A stretch of DNA of 64,000 nucleotides from Candidatus Heritagella intestinalis (lineage in GTDB: Bacteria; Bacillota; Clostridia; Oscillospirales; Acutalibacteraceae). The translations under genes and the position numbers were made by a program. The stretch is taken from the NCBI GenBank assembly GCA_904420555.1, contig CAJFVO010000010.1, positions 1 through 64,000 on the forward strand. Direction: 5' to 3'. Below the pieces are notes generated by a model. It made no database searches. It was not told the DNA's origin and saw only the letters and a list, made by a program, of their open reading frames with translations. Below, piece after piece: positions 23,654 to 33,466 of the stretch; position 1 is the stretch's first letter, and every line of letters begins with the position of its first letter.

Positions 23654-26600
23654 ATGCTGCATGTAATTTACGGACGGGCCGGCAGCGGCAAGACCCAGTA
23701 TGTCCGAGAGCTGCTGGCCGGACGGTGCGAAAACGGGGAAGGAAACCTCCTTTTGTTGACGCCGGAACAGTACTCCTTTGAGAGCGAGCGAGCCATGCTC
23801 CGTCGTCTTGGCCCCCGGAAGGCCCAGGGGGTGCAGGTTCTCAGCTTCACCCGACTGGCGGATACTGTGTTCCGGCAGGTGGGCGGCATGGCTGGCCGCC
23901 GCCTGGACGACGGCGGGCGCACCATCCTCATGAGCCTGGCCTTGGAGGAAATGGCCGATACCCTGACCCTGTTTAGGCCCCAGGCCAAGAGCGGCGAGAT
24001 GATTCAGCTGCTCCTGCAATCCTCGGCGGAGCTGAAAATGAGCGCCATTTCCCCGGAAGCCCTGCGCCAAGCCGCCTTGGGCTCCGGGGAGGAGACCCTG
24101 CGGAAAAAGGCGGCGGACATCGCCGGGGTGCTCTCCGCCTATGACGCGCTGGTGGCCCAGAGCTATCTGGACCCCCTGGACGATTTGACCCGGCTGGGGA
24201 ACTGCCTGCGGGAACACCGGTTTTTCACCGGATATACTGTGGCGGTGGATTCTTTTAAGAGCTTTACCGCTCAGGAGCTGGAAGTTCTGCGGTGGATTCT
24301 CCGCCAGGCAGAAGAGGTGTATGTGACCCTCTGCGCCGATGGCCCCGGCTCCCCGGATATGGTGGAAAACGGGATGTTCGCCACGGTCTGCCGTACAGCG
24401 GCCCAGCTTTCCCGGATGGCCCGGGAAGAGGGTGTGAAGATTGCCCCGCCTGTCCACCTGACCCAGGGGCACCGGTTTACCGCCCCGGCGCTGGAAGAGG
24501 TGGAAGCCCAGCTGTTCCGCCGGGAGGAAAAGAGCCCGGAGGGGGACAGCAGCGGGGTGACTTTGGTGCAGGCCCGGCACATCTATGAGGAGGCGGAGTA
24601 TGTGGCTTCCCGGATTCGCCGTCTGGTCATGGAAGAGGGCTACCGCTGGCGGGAGATCGCCGTGATTCTGCGACGGCAGGAGCCCTGGAAAGGCGCGCTG
24701 GATGCCGCCCTGCGCCGGTGGGAGGTGCCCTGCTTTTTGGATTATCCCCGGTCCGTGGAAGCGGAGCCCATTATGCGCTTTGTGCTGGAAGCCTTTGGGG
24801 TGGTGAATCACAGTTTCCGCTCCGACGAAATCTTCTCCCTGCTGAAAACCGGCCTTTCCGGCCTTTCTCCCCAGGAGTCCGCCCTGCTGGAAAACTATGT
24901 CTTTCTCTGGAAGATTACCGGGAAAAAGTGGCTGGCAGAGTGGACGGAGAATCCGGAGGGCTTTGTGGAGAAATCCACCCCGGAACAGGCGGCTTTATTG
25001 GAACAGCTCAACAATCTGCGCTGCCGGGTAACAGAGCCTTTGGAGCGGTTTTCCCGCTCCCTGCAAAATGCCGATGGCCAGGAGGCAGCCCAGGCTGTAT
25101 ACCGGCTGCTGACAGATTTCGGCGTGGAAGAAACCCTGCCGGCCCTGTGCCGGAACCTGCGGGAATCCGGCCAGGGGGAGGCGGCGGACCGGCAGCTCCG
25201 GTTGTGGGACGTGCTGATGAATATCCTGGACCAGACGGCCATGGTGCTCAAGGGTCGGCGGCTGGACCCGGAGCGGTATGCCCAGCTGCTGCGGCTGGTG
25301 ATGCAGGCCGGGGAGATCTCCAACATCCCCCAGCAGGTGGACGAAATCACCATCGGCACCGCCGACCGGATGCGCCCGGCAGAGCCGAAAGTGGTGTTTT
25401 TGCTGGGAGCGGTGCTGGGGGAGTTCCCCCTGACTCCCACCCCCGGAGGCGTGTTCAGCGAAGAGGAGCGCCGGGCTCTGGTGGAGCTGGGGCTGCCCCT
25501 CAGCGGCTCTTTGGAGGAACAGGCATTGGAGGAGCAGTTCTTGGCCTATCAGGCAGCGTCCAGCCCCTCGGAGAAGCTCTTTGTCTGCTGGCACACCGCT
25601 TCCGGGGAGGAAGCCTGCTCCCCCTCGGAGATTGTGGAGGAAATCAAGGAGATTTTCCCCCATATCAAAATCGAAGCCGCTTCCGCCATGCCCCCGGAGC
25701 AGGAGGCCGGCGCGGCCCAGGCGGCCTTTTCCCTGCTGGCCCGGAAGTGGAATTCCGGCGGCCCGGTGAGCGGGGCCCTGCGCACTTTGCTGTCGGAGCG
25801 CCCGGAATATGCCGGGCGGATGCAGGCCCTCCGGCGGGCGGCGGACCAATCCCCCATGGCCTTCCAAAATGCGGAAAACGCCCAGGCGCTGTTTTCCGGC
25901 AGGAACCTTTCCGCCACCCAGATTGAGACGTACCATCTTTGCCGGTTCCAGTATTTCTGCCGCTACGGCATGAACGCCAAAGAACGTCGGCCAGCGGAGC
26001 TGGGGGCCATCGAATACGGCAGCCTCATGCACTTTTTGCTGGAACGGGTTTTCCGCAAATATAAGGGCGCGGAAGTGGAGGCTTTTTCCCAAACAGAGCT
26101 ATCCCAGCTGGTGCTGGGCCTTATTGACGAATACGCCCAGAGCTGTATGGGCGGCGCGGAAAACCGCAGCGCCCGGTTCCGGTTCCAGCTGCGGCGGCTG
26201 GCAGATTCCGCCTGTATCGTCATCCGCCACATTGGAGAGGAGTTGGCCCAGAGCCGCTTTGCCCCCAGCTACTTTGAGTTGGAGCTGCAAAACGGCACCC
26301 AGTTCCCGCCCCTGCGGATTCCCACAGAACAGGGGACGGTGACCATCGGCGGCAAGATTGACCGGGTGGATTTGGCCCAGCTCCACGGGGAGACCTATGT
26401 GCGCATTGTGGACTATAAGACCGGCGTCAAGGAGTTCAAGCTCACCGATGTGCTCTACGGCATGAACTTGCAGATGCTCATCTATCTGGCCGCCATCATT
26501 GAAAGCGGCACCCTTCAGGGGGCGGGGTTCCTGTATATGCCCGCCGACCGGCCCCTGGTTTCCGCCGACCGCCGCACATCGGAAAAGAAAATCCACCAGG

Positions 26601-26983
26601 AGGCGGAGAAAAAGCTGAAAATGAACGGCATGGTTCTGGACGACCCGGAGGTCATCACCGCCATGGAAAAGGACGGCAAGGGGAAGTACATCCCTGTGGC
26701 CTTGAAGGACGGGGCCCCCGCCAAAAAGGACTATGTGCTGTCGGAGAACCAGCTGGAACAGGTTACGGAGTATGTAAAATCCCTGGTGCGGCAGATGAAA
26801 AAGACCCTGCTTCGGGGAGACATCGCCGCCCTGCCTTTGCTGGTGAACCGCCGGGGCTGTCAGTGGTGCCCCTATTTTCCCGTGTGCGGCAAGGAGTATG
26901 AGGAAAAAGACGTGGCGAAGGTGAGATTTTCCAAGGACGAGGCTTTGGAGCGGATGCAGTCCGGCGAGGAGGAGAACAAATGA
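23654..26983 (+). CDS. addB: Helicase-nuclease AddB subunit
   Basis: An 1109-residue subunit of the AddAB (RexAB-like) complex, which processes double-strand breaks and recognises Chi for RecA loading. The Walker A is IYGRAGSGKTQYV. The C-terminal PD-(D/E)XK nuclease carries VRIVDYKTG. Cysteines near residue 760 (CRFQYFC) and at the end (RGCQWCPYFPVCG) form the [4Fe-4S] staple of AddB. ATG at 23654 follows GGAAAGGATGG. It shares ATGA with the HD gene, which separates it from addA. Confidence 0.95.
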   Translation: MLHVIYGRAGSGKTQYVRELLAGRCENGEGNLLLLTPEQYSFESERAMLRRLGPRKAQGVQVLSFTRLADTVFRQVGGMAGRRLDDGGRTILMSLALEEMADTLTLFRPQAKSGEMIQLLLQSSAELKMSAISPEALRQAALGSGEETLRKKAADIAGVLSAYDALVAQSYLDPLDDLTRLGNCLREHRFFTGYTVAVDSFKSFTAQELEVLRWILRQAEEVYVTLCADGPGSPDMVENGMFATVCRTAAQLSRMAREEGVKIAPPVHLTQGHRFTAPALEEVEAQLFRREEKSPEGDSSGVTLVQARHIYEEAEYVASRIRRLVMEEGYRWREIAVILRRQEPWKGALDAALRRWEVPCFLDYPRSVEAEPIMRFVLEAFGVVNHSFRSDEIFSLLKTGLSGLSPQESALLENYVFLWKITGKKWLAEWTENPEGFVEKSTPEQAALLEQLNNLRCRVTEPLERFSRSLQNADGQEAAQAVYRLLTDFGVEETLPALCRNLRESGQGEAADRQLRLWDVLMNILDQTAMVLKGRRLDPERYAQLLRLVMQAGEISNIPQQVDEITIGTADRMRPAEPKVVFLLGAVLGEFPLTPTPGGVFSEEERRALVELGLPLSGSLEEQALEEQFLAYQAASSPSEKLFVCWHTASGEEACSPSEIVEEIKEIFPHIKIEAASAMPPEQEAGAAQAAFSLLARKWNSGGPVSGALRTLLSERPEYAGRMQALRRAADQSPMAFQNAENAQALFSGRNLSATQIETYHLCRFQYFCRYGMNAKERRPAELGAIEYGSLMHFLLERVFRKYKGAEVEAFSQTELSQLVLGLIDEYAQSCMGGAENRSARFRFQLRRLADSACIVIRHIGEELAQSRFAPSYFELELQNGTQFPPLRIPTEQGTVTIGGKIDRVDLAQLHGETYVRIVDYKTGVKEFKLTDVLYGMNLQMLIYLAAIIESGTLQGAGFLYMPADRPLVSADRRTSEKKIHQEAEKKLKMNGMVLDDPEVITAMEKDGKGKYIPVALKDGAPAKKDYVLSENQLEQVTEYVKSLVRQMKKTLLRGDIAALPLLVNRRGCQWCPYFPVCGKEYEEKDVAKVRFSKDEALERMQSGEEENK

Positions 26984-27684
26984 CACAGAAGATGTATGAA
27001 TTGCTGGAAGGCTATATGCTTTCCTGTATGGGGGACAGCGCCCACGACAAGGAACACGTTTACCGGGTATTGTACATCGCGCTTCAGATTGCAGAAACAG
27101 AACCTGGAGTGGACAAGGATATTCTTATCGCCGCCTGCCTTCTCCACGACATCGGCCGCCGGGAGCAGTTTGAAAATCCGGAATTGTGCCACGCCCTGGT
27201 AGGGGCGGAGAAGGCGAAAAACTTTTTGCGGGAAAACGGGTTCCCGGAAGAGTTTTGTCAACAAGTAAAAGAGTGCATTGCCTGCCATCGATTCCGGAAA
27301 GCCCGCCAGCCCCAGACCATAGAAGCCAAGATTCTCTTTGATGCGGATAAATTGGATGTCTGCGGCGCCATGGGGATTGCGCGTACCCTGATGTATAAGG
27401 GATATGTGTCCGAGCCGCTGTATTGCCTGCAGGCTGATGGCTCCATTTCCAGTGGAGCAGAGGATGAAGCGCCCTCCTTTTTTGAGGAGTATAAGCGCAA
27501 GTTAGAAGGGCTGTATACCCGGTTTTATACCCAAACGGGTGCAAAACTGGCTGCGCAGCGGCAAAAGGCCGCTGTGGATTTTTACCAGAGTCTCTATGAA
27601 GAAGCGGACGCGGCCTATCGCGGCGGAAAAGAGCGCCTGCAAAAGTGCTTGCATGAAGTTTCGGAAGAGAAGGGAGGGGAGTAA
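26980..27684 (+). CDS. HD-domain phosphohydrolase-like protein
   Basis: A 234-residue cytoplasmic protein with an HD metal-binding domain. The ligands are visible in SAHDKEHVYRVLYIA, LIAACLLHDIGRR, IACHRFRK and LFDADKLDVCGAMG. HD proteins hydrolyse phosphate esters of nucleotides or other substrates; no substrate can be assigned. It overlaps addB by four bases and is three bases from addA, so it is translated as part of the addBA operon. A role in nucleotide clean-up during DNA repair is a guess from location only. Confidence 0.88.
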   Translation: MTQKMYELLEGYMLSCMGDSAHDKEHVYRVLYIALQIAETEPGVDKDILIAACLLHDIGRREQFENPELCHALVGAEKAKNFLRENGFPEEFCQQVKECIACHRFRKARQPQTIEAKILFDADKLDVCGAMGIARTLMYKGYVSEPLYCLQADGSISSGAEDEAPSFFEEYKRKLEGLYTRFYTQTGAKLAAQRQKAAVDFYQSLYEEADAAYRGGKERLQKCLHEVSEEKGGE

Positions 27685-27687
27685 GCC

Positions 27688-30600
27688 ATGGCAGAGCAGA
27701 AATGGACGCCGGAGCAGCAGGACGCCATCAAGGCCCGGCAGGGGACGCTGCTGGTGTCGGCGGCGGCGGGCTCCGGCAAAACGGCGGTGCTGGTCCAGCG
27801 GATTATTGCCCGGATTACCGATTCGGAGAACCCCGGCAGCCTGGACCGGTTGTTGGTGGTGACCTTTACCCGGGCCGCGGCGGCGGAAATGCGGGAGCGC
27901 ATTGCCAAAGCCCTGGCGGAGCTTCTCCATGAGGACCCGGAAAATGCGGCTCTTCGGCGGCAGCAGCTTTTGCTGCCCCAGGCGAGAATCAGCACCATTC
28001 ACAGCTTTTGCAGCGAATTGGCCCGGGAAAATTTCTATAAGCTGCACATTCCCCAGGATTTCCGCATCTGCGACGACAGCGAAATGGAGGTGCTCCGTGG
28101 AGAGGCGGCCGGGGAAGTACTGGACGCTTTCCACGAGGAGCAGGATTCCGTGTTTCAGGAGCTCTCCGAGGCCTTCAGTCCCGGCCGGGATGACGCCCGC
28201 CTGCGGAAAACCCTGCTGCGGCTCTATGATTTCATCCGCTCCCACCCCTTCCCGGAAAAGTGGCTCCGGGAAAAGCTGGCCCTCTATGACCCCAGCATCC
28301 CGGCAGGGGAAACGGTGTGGGGCAAGACCTTGCTGGCCTATGGGGAGGAAGTCCTCTCCTATTGCGTCCGGATGCTGGACAGCGCCCTTCTGCTGTGCCA
28401 GGAGGACCCGGTTTTGGGGGATAAATTCGCCCCTGTTCTCTCTGAGGAAAAGGAGCAGGCCCGGCGTCTGGGAGCGCTGGCCGCCGCTGGCCAGTGGAAC
28501 GCCTTGGCGGAAGGACTGCAAAACGCCGTGTTCCCGACGCTGCGGGCGCCCAAAGGCTACGCGGACGATCCTCTGAAAATCCGCATTGCCGCCGCCCGGG
28601 ATGACGCCAAAGGGAACCTGAAAAAGCTGGCGGAGTATTTTTCCCTGACGGAGGAGGAATGCCGGGGGGATTTGGCCCGGATGGCCCCTTTGGTGGAAAA
28701 GCTGTTCCAGTGTGTCCGGCGATTTTCGGAGCTGCTGGACGCCAAAAAGCTGGAGCGCAAGGCGGCGGATTTCGGGGATTTGGAGCACTGGGCCCTGCGG
28801 CTGCTGGCCGAGGAGGACCCGGCAGGGGGATTCCGGCCCACCGAAGATGCCAAGGCCCTTTCCCTGCGGTTTGACGAGATTATGGTGGACGAATACCAGG
28901 ACACCAACGAGGCCCAGGACTTGCTGTTCCGGGTGCTCTCGCAAAATGGCGGCAACCGGTTTATGGTTGGTGACGTGAAGCAGAGTATTTACAGCTTCCG
29001 CCAGGCTATGCCCCGGATTTTCATGGGCTACCGGAAAAACTTCCCCCTCTATGACCGGGAAAAGGACCACTATCCGGCCTGCGTGGTGCTGGACCGGAAT
29101 TTCCGCTCCCGCCGGGAGGTCACCGACTCGGTGAACTTTGTGTTTTCCCAGCTGATGACGGAAAAGCTGGGGGACGTGGCCTATGTGGGCACCGAGCGGC
29201 TGGCGGCCGGGGCAGCGTACCCGGAGCAGGCTGGCTGTGAAACCCGGCTGGACATTCTGGACAGCGCCCAGGGAGACGGGGAGGAAACCGCCGCTATTTT
29301 GGAGGGCCGCCACATTGCGGGGATGATCCGGGAGATGGTGGAGTCCGGCTTTCAGGTGACGGAAAAGAAGGTGCAGCGGCCGGCCCGGTATGGGGATTTC
29401 TGCGTACTGCTCCGCAGCGCCAACAAGGTGGCGCCCTTCTATGCCCAGGAAATGGTGGCCTGCGGGGTGCCGGCCTGGGCGGCCTCGGCGGGAGGCTTTT
29501 TCGCCGCGGCGGAGGTGGCCCTGATGCTCTCTCTCCTCCGGGTAGTGGACAATCCCCTACAGGATATTCCCCTGCTGGCAGTGATGATGAGCCCGATTTA
29601 CGGCTTCTCCCCCGACGACATGGCGGCTATCCGCCTGGAAGACCGGAGCCTGCCTTTGTATCTGGCGGTGGTGCGCCACGGGGAGAAGGATGCCCGGTGC
29701 GCCGCCTTTTTGCAGGAAATGGAGCGGTTCCGCACGATAGCCGCCACCATGCCCGCCGATGAATTCCTCAGCCGCCTCTATGACGAGACCGGTTACCGGG
29801 ATTTGGTCCAGGCCATGCCCGGAGGGGAGGGCCGCCTTGCCAATCTGCGGCTCCTTCACCGGTATGCCCAGCGATATGAATCCTCCGGCTACAACGGCTT
29901 GACGGGCTTTATCCGGTTTATTGACCGGCTGGAAAAGCAGCAGGCCGACCTGGCCCCTGCGGCCAGCGGCAACCAGGGGGAGGACGTGGTGCGGATTATG
30001 AGCATCCACAAGTCCAAAGGGCTGGAATTCCCCGTGTGCATTGTGGCCAACTGCGGCCGGCAGTTTAATAAGGAAACCGAGGACGCTCTCCTGCACCCGG
30101 AGCTGGGGCTGGGGGTGCGCCTCAAGGCCCCGGATTCCCCGGCGCGGTTTTCCACCTTGCCCCGGGACGCTATCCGCCTGGAACAGGAGCGGGAGTCTAT
30201 GTCCGAAGAGCTGCGGGTACTGTATGTGGCCATGACCCGGGCCAAGGAAAAGCTCATTCTGGTGACCACTTTGAAGGATGCCTCCAAAACTCTGGGAAAG
30301 CTGGCTTCCGGCCTCACCAAAGAGGAACAGCTCCCGGAATTCACCGTGCGGGGGGCATCCAGTCTGTCCGACTGGCTGCTCTCCTGCGCTCTGCGCCATC
30401 CGGACGGGAAGATTCTCCGGGACCGTGCCTTGGCGGAGGAAGACCTGGTGCTGCGCACGGAGGATTATACCCCCTGGGACATCCGCATTTTGCCGCCGGA
30501 GAAGGCGGCCCATGCAGAAGCGGCTGCCGCTGTGGAGCAGGCCCCTCTGGATACCGCCCTGTTGGAGCGGCTGCGGGCCGCCCTTGACTGGCGGTATCCC

Positions 30601-31236
30601 TATGAAGCCCTGGCCGGAGTGCCCGCCAAGGTGTCGGCGTCCGGCCTTTCGGAGGAACAGTCCGGCATGGCGGAAGGGGGCAGCCTTTCCCGGCCGGCCT
30701 TCCTCAGCAGCCAGGGCATGACGCCGGCGGAGCGGGGCACGGCCCTGCACACCTATATGCAGTTTGCCCGGTATCCCGCAGCCTGCCAGAACCCGGAATC
30801 CGAGGGGGAGCGTCTGGTGCGGGAGGGCTTCCTCACCCGGGAGCAGGGAGACGCGGTGGATTTGCGCCGGGTGGCCCGGTTTTTTGCCGGGAGCCTGGGA
30901 AAACGGCTGCTGGCGTCAAAAAACGTCATGCGGGAAGTGCGCTTTATGGCGGAGCTGCCCGCCCGGGCAGTAAAGCCGGAGCTCTCCGGAGAAATGGGGG
31001 AGGAGCCGGTGGTGCTGCAGGGCGTGGTGGACTGCGTCTTTGAAGAGGACGGCGCATTGGTGCTGGTGGACTATAAAACCGACCGGATCTCCACCCCGGA
31101 AGAGCTCTGGGAGCGCTATCGGGTGCAGCTAAAATTGTATAAAGACGCGGTTCGGGACATGACGGGCCTGCCGGTGAAAGAATGCCTGCTCTATTCCTTC
31201 TGGCTGGGGCAGCCGGTGGAGGGGCCGGGTTTGTAA
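27688..31236 (+). CDS. addA: Helicase-nuclease AddA subunit
   Basis: An 1182-residue UvrD-type 3'-5' helicase with a C-terminal RecB-like nuclease. Motifs include the Q motif WTPEQQDAI, Walker A SAAAGSGKTAVLV, VDEYQDTN (Walker B), GDVKQSIYSFR, MSIHKSKGLEFPV, VLYVAMTRAKEKL, and the nuclease LVDYKTDR. It provides the motor and one nuclease of the AddAB complex. Length is normal. It lies just after the HD-domain gene. Confidence 0.97.
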   Translation: MAEQKWTPEQQDAIKARQGTLLVSAAAGSGKTAVLVQRIIARITDSENPGSLDRLLVVTFTRAAAAEMRERIAKALAELLHEDPENAALRRQQLLLPQARISTIHSFCSELARENFYKLHIPQDFRICDDSEMEVLRGEAAGEVLDAFHEEQDSVFQELSEAFSPGRDDARLRKTLLRLYDFIRSHPFPEKWLREKLALYDPSIPAGETVWGKTLLAYGEEVLSYCVRMLDSALLLCQEDPVLGDKFAPVLSEEKEQARRLGALAAAGQWNALAEGLQNAVFPTLRAPKGYADDPLKIRIAAARDDAKGNLKKLAEYFSLTEEECRGDLARMAPLVEKLFQCVRRFSELLDAKKLERKAADFGDLEHWALRLLAEEDPAGGFRPTEDAKALSLRFDEIMVDEYQDTNEAQDLLFRVLSQNGGNRFMVGDVKQSIYSFRQAMPRIFMGYRKNFPLYDREKDHYPACVVLDRNFRSRREVTDSVNFVFSQLMTEKLGDVAYVGTERLAAGAAYPEQAGCETRLDILDSAQGDGEETAAILEGRHIAGMIREMVESGFQVTEKKVQRPARYGDFCVLLRSANKVAPFYAQEMVACGVPAWAASAGGFFAAAEVALMLSLLRVVDNPLQDIPLLAVMMSPIYGFSPDDMAAIRLEDRSLPLYLAVVRHGEKDARCAAFLQEMERFRTIAATMPADEFLSRLYDETGYRDLVQAMPGGEGRLANLRLLHRYAQRYESSGYNGLTGFIRFIDRLEKQQADLAPAASGNQGEDVVRIMSIHKSKGLEFPVCIVANCGRQFNKETEDALLHPELGLGVRLKAPDSPARFSTLPRDAIRLEQERESMSEELRVLYVAMTRAKEKLILVTTLKDASKTLGKLASGLTKEEQLPEFTVRGASSLSDWLLSCALRHPDGKILRDRALAEEDLVLRTEDYTPWDIRILPPEKAAHAEAAAAVEQAPLDTALLERLRAALDWRYPYEALAGVPAKVSASGLSEEQSGMAEGGSLSRPAFLSSQGMTPAERGTALHTYMQFARYPAACQNPESEGERLVREGFLTREQGDAVDLRRVARFFAGSLGKRLLASKNVMREVRFMAELPARAVKPELSGEMGEEPVVLQGVVDCVFEEDGALVLVDYKTDRISTPEELWERYRVQLKLYKDAVRDMTGLPVKECLLYSFWLGQPVEGPGL

Positions 31237-31264
31237 ACGAATTGCAACACTTGCCAGGGTTTTC

Positions 31265-31293
31265 TTGTGTTTTTGGGGAATCCGTATTATAAT
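31265..31293 (+). promoter_or_regulatory. Promoter of the M50-scpA-scpB operon
   Basis: TTGTGT (31265-31270), a 17-base spacer and consensus TATAAT (31288-31293), followed by a leader of about 140 bases. Confidence 0.7.
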
Positions 31294-31437
31294 GAAGTTC
31301 ATATGTATCCCCGGCCATGGGGCCTGTGCGGCGGGAATTTCACTGCAGCGGGCTTGGGAATCTTTCATTTTCGAGGGCGCTTTGGCCGGGAAGCTCCCCA
31401 GTTCCTCAAAACCGTTTGCTCAAAAAGGAGAGTCGCT

Positions 31438-32139
31438 ATGCTCATTGATTCACTGCGCGCCCTGTTTTCCGGCTATCCCATCAGCCTGGAAAGCATTCTC
31501 ATGCAGATTTTGGCCACCCTGTTTGTCATTTTCTGCATCCTGCCCCTTCACGAATACGCCCACGGCTGGATGGCGGAGCGTCTGGGGGATCACACCGCCC
31601 GGTATGCCGGCCGGCTGACCCTGAATCCCCTTGCCAGCCTGGACCCCATCGGCGCTCTGTTCCTGCTGCTTTTCGGCTTTGGCTGGGCCAAGCCTGTGCC
31701 GGTGGATACCCGCAACTTTAAAAAGCCCAAGCGGGATATGGCCCTAACGGCCCTGGCCGGCCCAGTGTCCAACCTGTTAGCTTCTTTGGTGGGGGCTATT
31801 CTCTACTATGTGCTGGTTTTGATTCTGGCTGCCGCGGGGATCAGTACGCCGTTGTTTGTGCAGGCGTTTTTCAGCGCCTATATCACCATCAATGTAGCAT
31901 TGGCGGTGTTCAACCTGCTGCCCATCCCGCCGCTGGATGGCTCTAAAATCGTGGGGGCTTTCCTCTCCAACCGGGCGATGTATGCTTACTACCGGTATCA
32001 GAACATTATTGTGCTGGTGCTGTTCCTGCTGCTGTTCAGCGGCGTCCTCAGCCGGCCCCTGGCCATTTTGGAAAACTGGATGCTGGAAGGCATCCTCTGG
32101 ATTGCAGAGCTGCCCTTCCGCCTCTTTGGCCTGTTATAA
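31438..32139 (+). CDS. Site-2 protease family (M50) membrane metalloprotease
   Basis: A 233-residue polytopic zinc protease. The HEYAH zinc motif lies in PLHEYAHGWMAERLGD, and the second catalytic segment is NLLPIPPLDGSKIV. Five or six hydrophobic segments are seen. The substrate is unknown. In many Firmicutes this gene directly precedes scpA, as here. ATG at 31438 follows AAAAAGGAGAG; the upstream extension covers the promoter and leader. Confidence 0.9.
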   Translation: MLIDSLRALFSGYPISLESILMQILATLFVIFCILPLHEYAHGWMAERLGDHTARYAGRLTLNPLASLDPIGALFLLLFGFGWAKPVPVDTRNFKKPKRDMALTALAGPVSNLLASLVGAILYYVLVLILAAAGISTPLFVQAFFSAYITINVALAVFNLLPIPPLDGSKIVGAFLSNRAMYAYYRYQNIIVLVLFLLLFSGVLSRPLAILENWMLEGILWIAELPFRLFGLL

Positions 32140-32150
32140 TTTGACGCGAT

Positions 32151-32876
32151 ATGGAAAAGATATCCTATCAGCTGGGGGTCTTTGAAGGGCCTCTGGATTT
32201 GCTGCTCACCCTTCTCTCTAAAAATAAGGTGAGCATTTACGACGTGTCCATCTCCCTGCTGCTGGAACAGTATATGGAGCATATCCGGGCCATGCAGGAG
32301 CTGGATATGGACGTGGCCAGCGAGTTTCTGGATATGGCCGCCCGGCTGGTGTACCTGAAAACCGTCTCTCTGCTGCCCAAGCACGAGGAGGAAAAAGAGC
32401 TGCGCCAGCAGTTGGCCGGGGAATTGATGGAGTATCAGCTCTGCCGGCAGATGGCGGGGGAATTGTCCAAACAGTTCACCTTTGACCGCATGACCCGCAA
32501 GCCCTTGGAGATCCCCATGGACCACACCTACCGCCGGCACCACAAGCCGGAAGAGATCCGGCAGGCCTATCTCAGCGCGGCGGGCCGGGGAAAGCGTTTC
32601 CAGCCGCCCCCGGCAGAATCCTTTGACGGCATTGTGGCCCGCCCCATTGTCTCCGTTACCTCCCAGATTGTGTTTGTGCTCCGCCGGCTGTGGAAAAAGG
32701 GGAAGATTTCCTATTCCCGGCTGTTTGGAGAAAAGCACCAGCGCAGCGAGCGGGTTGCGGCCTTTCTGGCGGTGCTGGAGCTCATCAAGGGCAAGCGCAT
32801 CCGGGTAGAAGGGGAAGGGCAGGACGCTGTGATTACACTACAGGAAGGAAGGTTCCATGGCCGGAGAAACAAATAA
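32151..32876 (+). CDS. scpA: Segregation and condensation protein A
   Basis: A 241-residue kleisin that bridges SMC heads in the chromosome-condensing Smc-ScpAB complex. The N-terminus has the conserved LGVFEGPLDLLLTLLSKNKVSIYDV and MAARLVYLKTVSLLP. The C-terminal winged helix (LFGEKHQRSERVAAFLAVLELIK) contacts SMC. It overlaps scpB by 20 bases. Confidence 0.96.
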   Translation: MEKISYQLGVFEGPLDLLLTLLSKNKVSIYDVSISLLLEQYMEHIRAMQELDMDVASEFLDMAARLVYLKTVSLLPKHEEEKELRQQLAGELMEYQLCRQMAGELSKQFTFDRMTRKPLEIPMDHTYRRHHKPEEIRQAYLSAAGRGKRFQPPPAESFDGIVARPIVSVTSQIVFVLRRLWKKGKISYSRLFGEKHQRSERVAAFLAVLELIKGKRIRVEGEGQDAVITLQEGRFHGRRNK

Positions 32877-33441
32877 AAATCCCAAGCTCATGGGAGCCAT
32901 AGAGGCCATTGTGTTTGCCAGCGGGGACCCGGTCTCCATGGAGCGTATGGCTCAGGCGTTGGAAACCGATGTGGAGACCGTGGAGGAACAGGCGGCGCTT
33001 TTAATGGCGTCGTATAATCGGGAATCCCGGGGAATCCGCCTGGTGGAGCTGGACGGCTCCCTGCAATTCTGCACTAGCTCCGAATACGGCGCTGCGGTTC
33101 GCAAAGCCCTGGAAATGCGCCGGAACACGCCCCTTTCCCAGGCGGCCATGGAGGTGCTGGCAGTGGTAGCCTATAACCAGCCGGTGACCAAGGCCTATGT
33201 GGAGCAGGTTCGCGGCGTGGATTGCGGGGCCGTAATCAGCGGCCTGGTGGAAAAGGGCCTGCTGGAAGAGCGGGGCCGTCTGGAACTGCCCGGCAGGCCG
33301 CTTTTGTACGGCACCACCCCGGATTTTCTCCGGTGCCTGAACATTCAATCCTTGGGAGAACTGCCGCCTCTGCCCCGGCAGGAAGAGCCTTCTCAACCGG
33401 AGGAGCCCGAGGAAGACATAGAATCAGATAAGCATTCGTGA
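32857..33441 (+). CDS. scpB: Segregation and condensation protein B
   Basis: A 194-residue partner of ScpA with two winged-helix domains: IEAIVFASGDPVSMERMAQ and SQAAMEVLAVVAYNQPVTKAYVEQVRGVD, followed by GRPLLYGTTPDFL. A disordered acidic tail (EEPSQPEEPEEDIESD) ends the protein. Translation begins inside scpA. Confidence 0.96.
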   Translation: MAGETNKNPKLMGAIEAIVFASGDPVSMERMAQALETDVETVEEQAALLMASYNRESRGIRLVELDGSLQFCTSSEYGAAVRKALEMRRNTPLSQAAMEVLAVVAYNQPVTKAYVEQVRGVDCGAVISGLVEKGLLEERGRLELPGRPLLYGTTPDFLRCLNIQSLGELPPLPRQEEPSQPEEPEEDIESDKHS

Positions 33442-33466
33442 TGAACGAGTGAGAGGAGGGAGCGCC

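Noticed and set aside
27502-29313. 603-residue minus-strand ORF
   Set aside because: Antisense to the HD gene and addA, with no recognisable domain.
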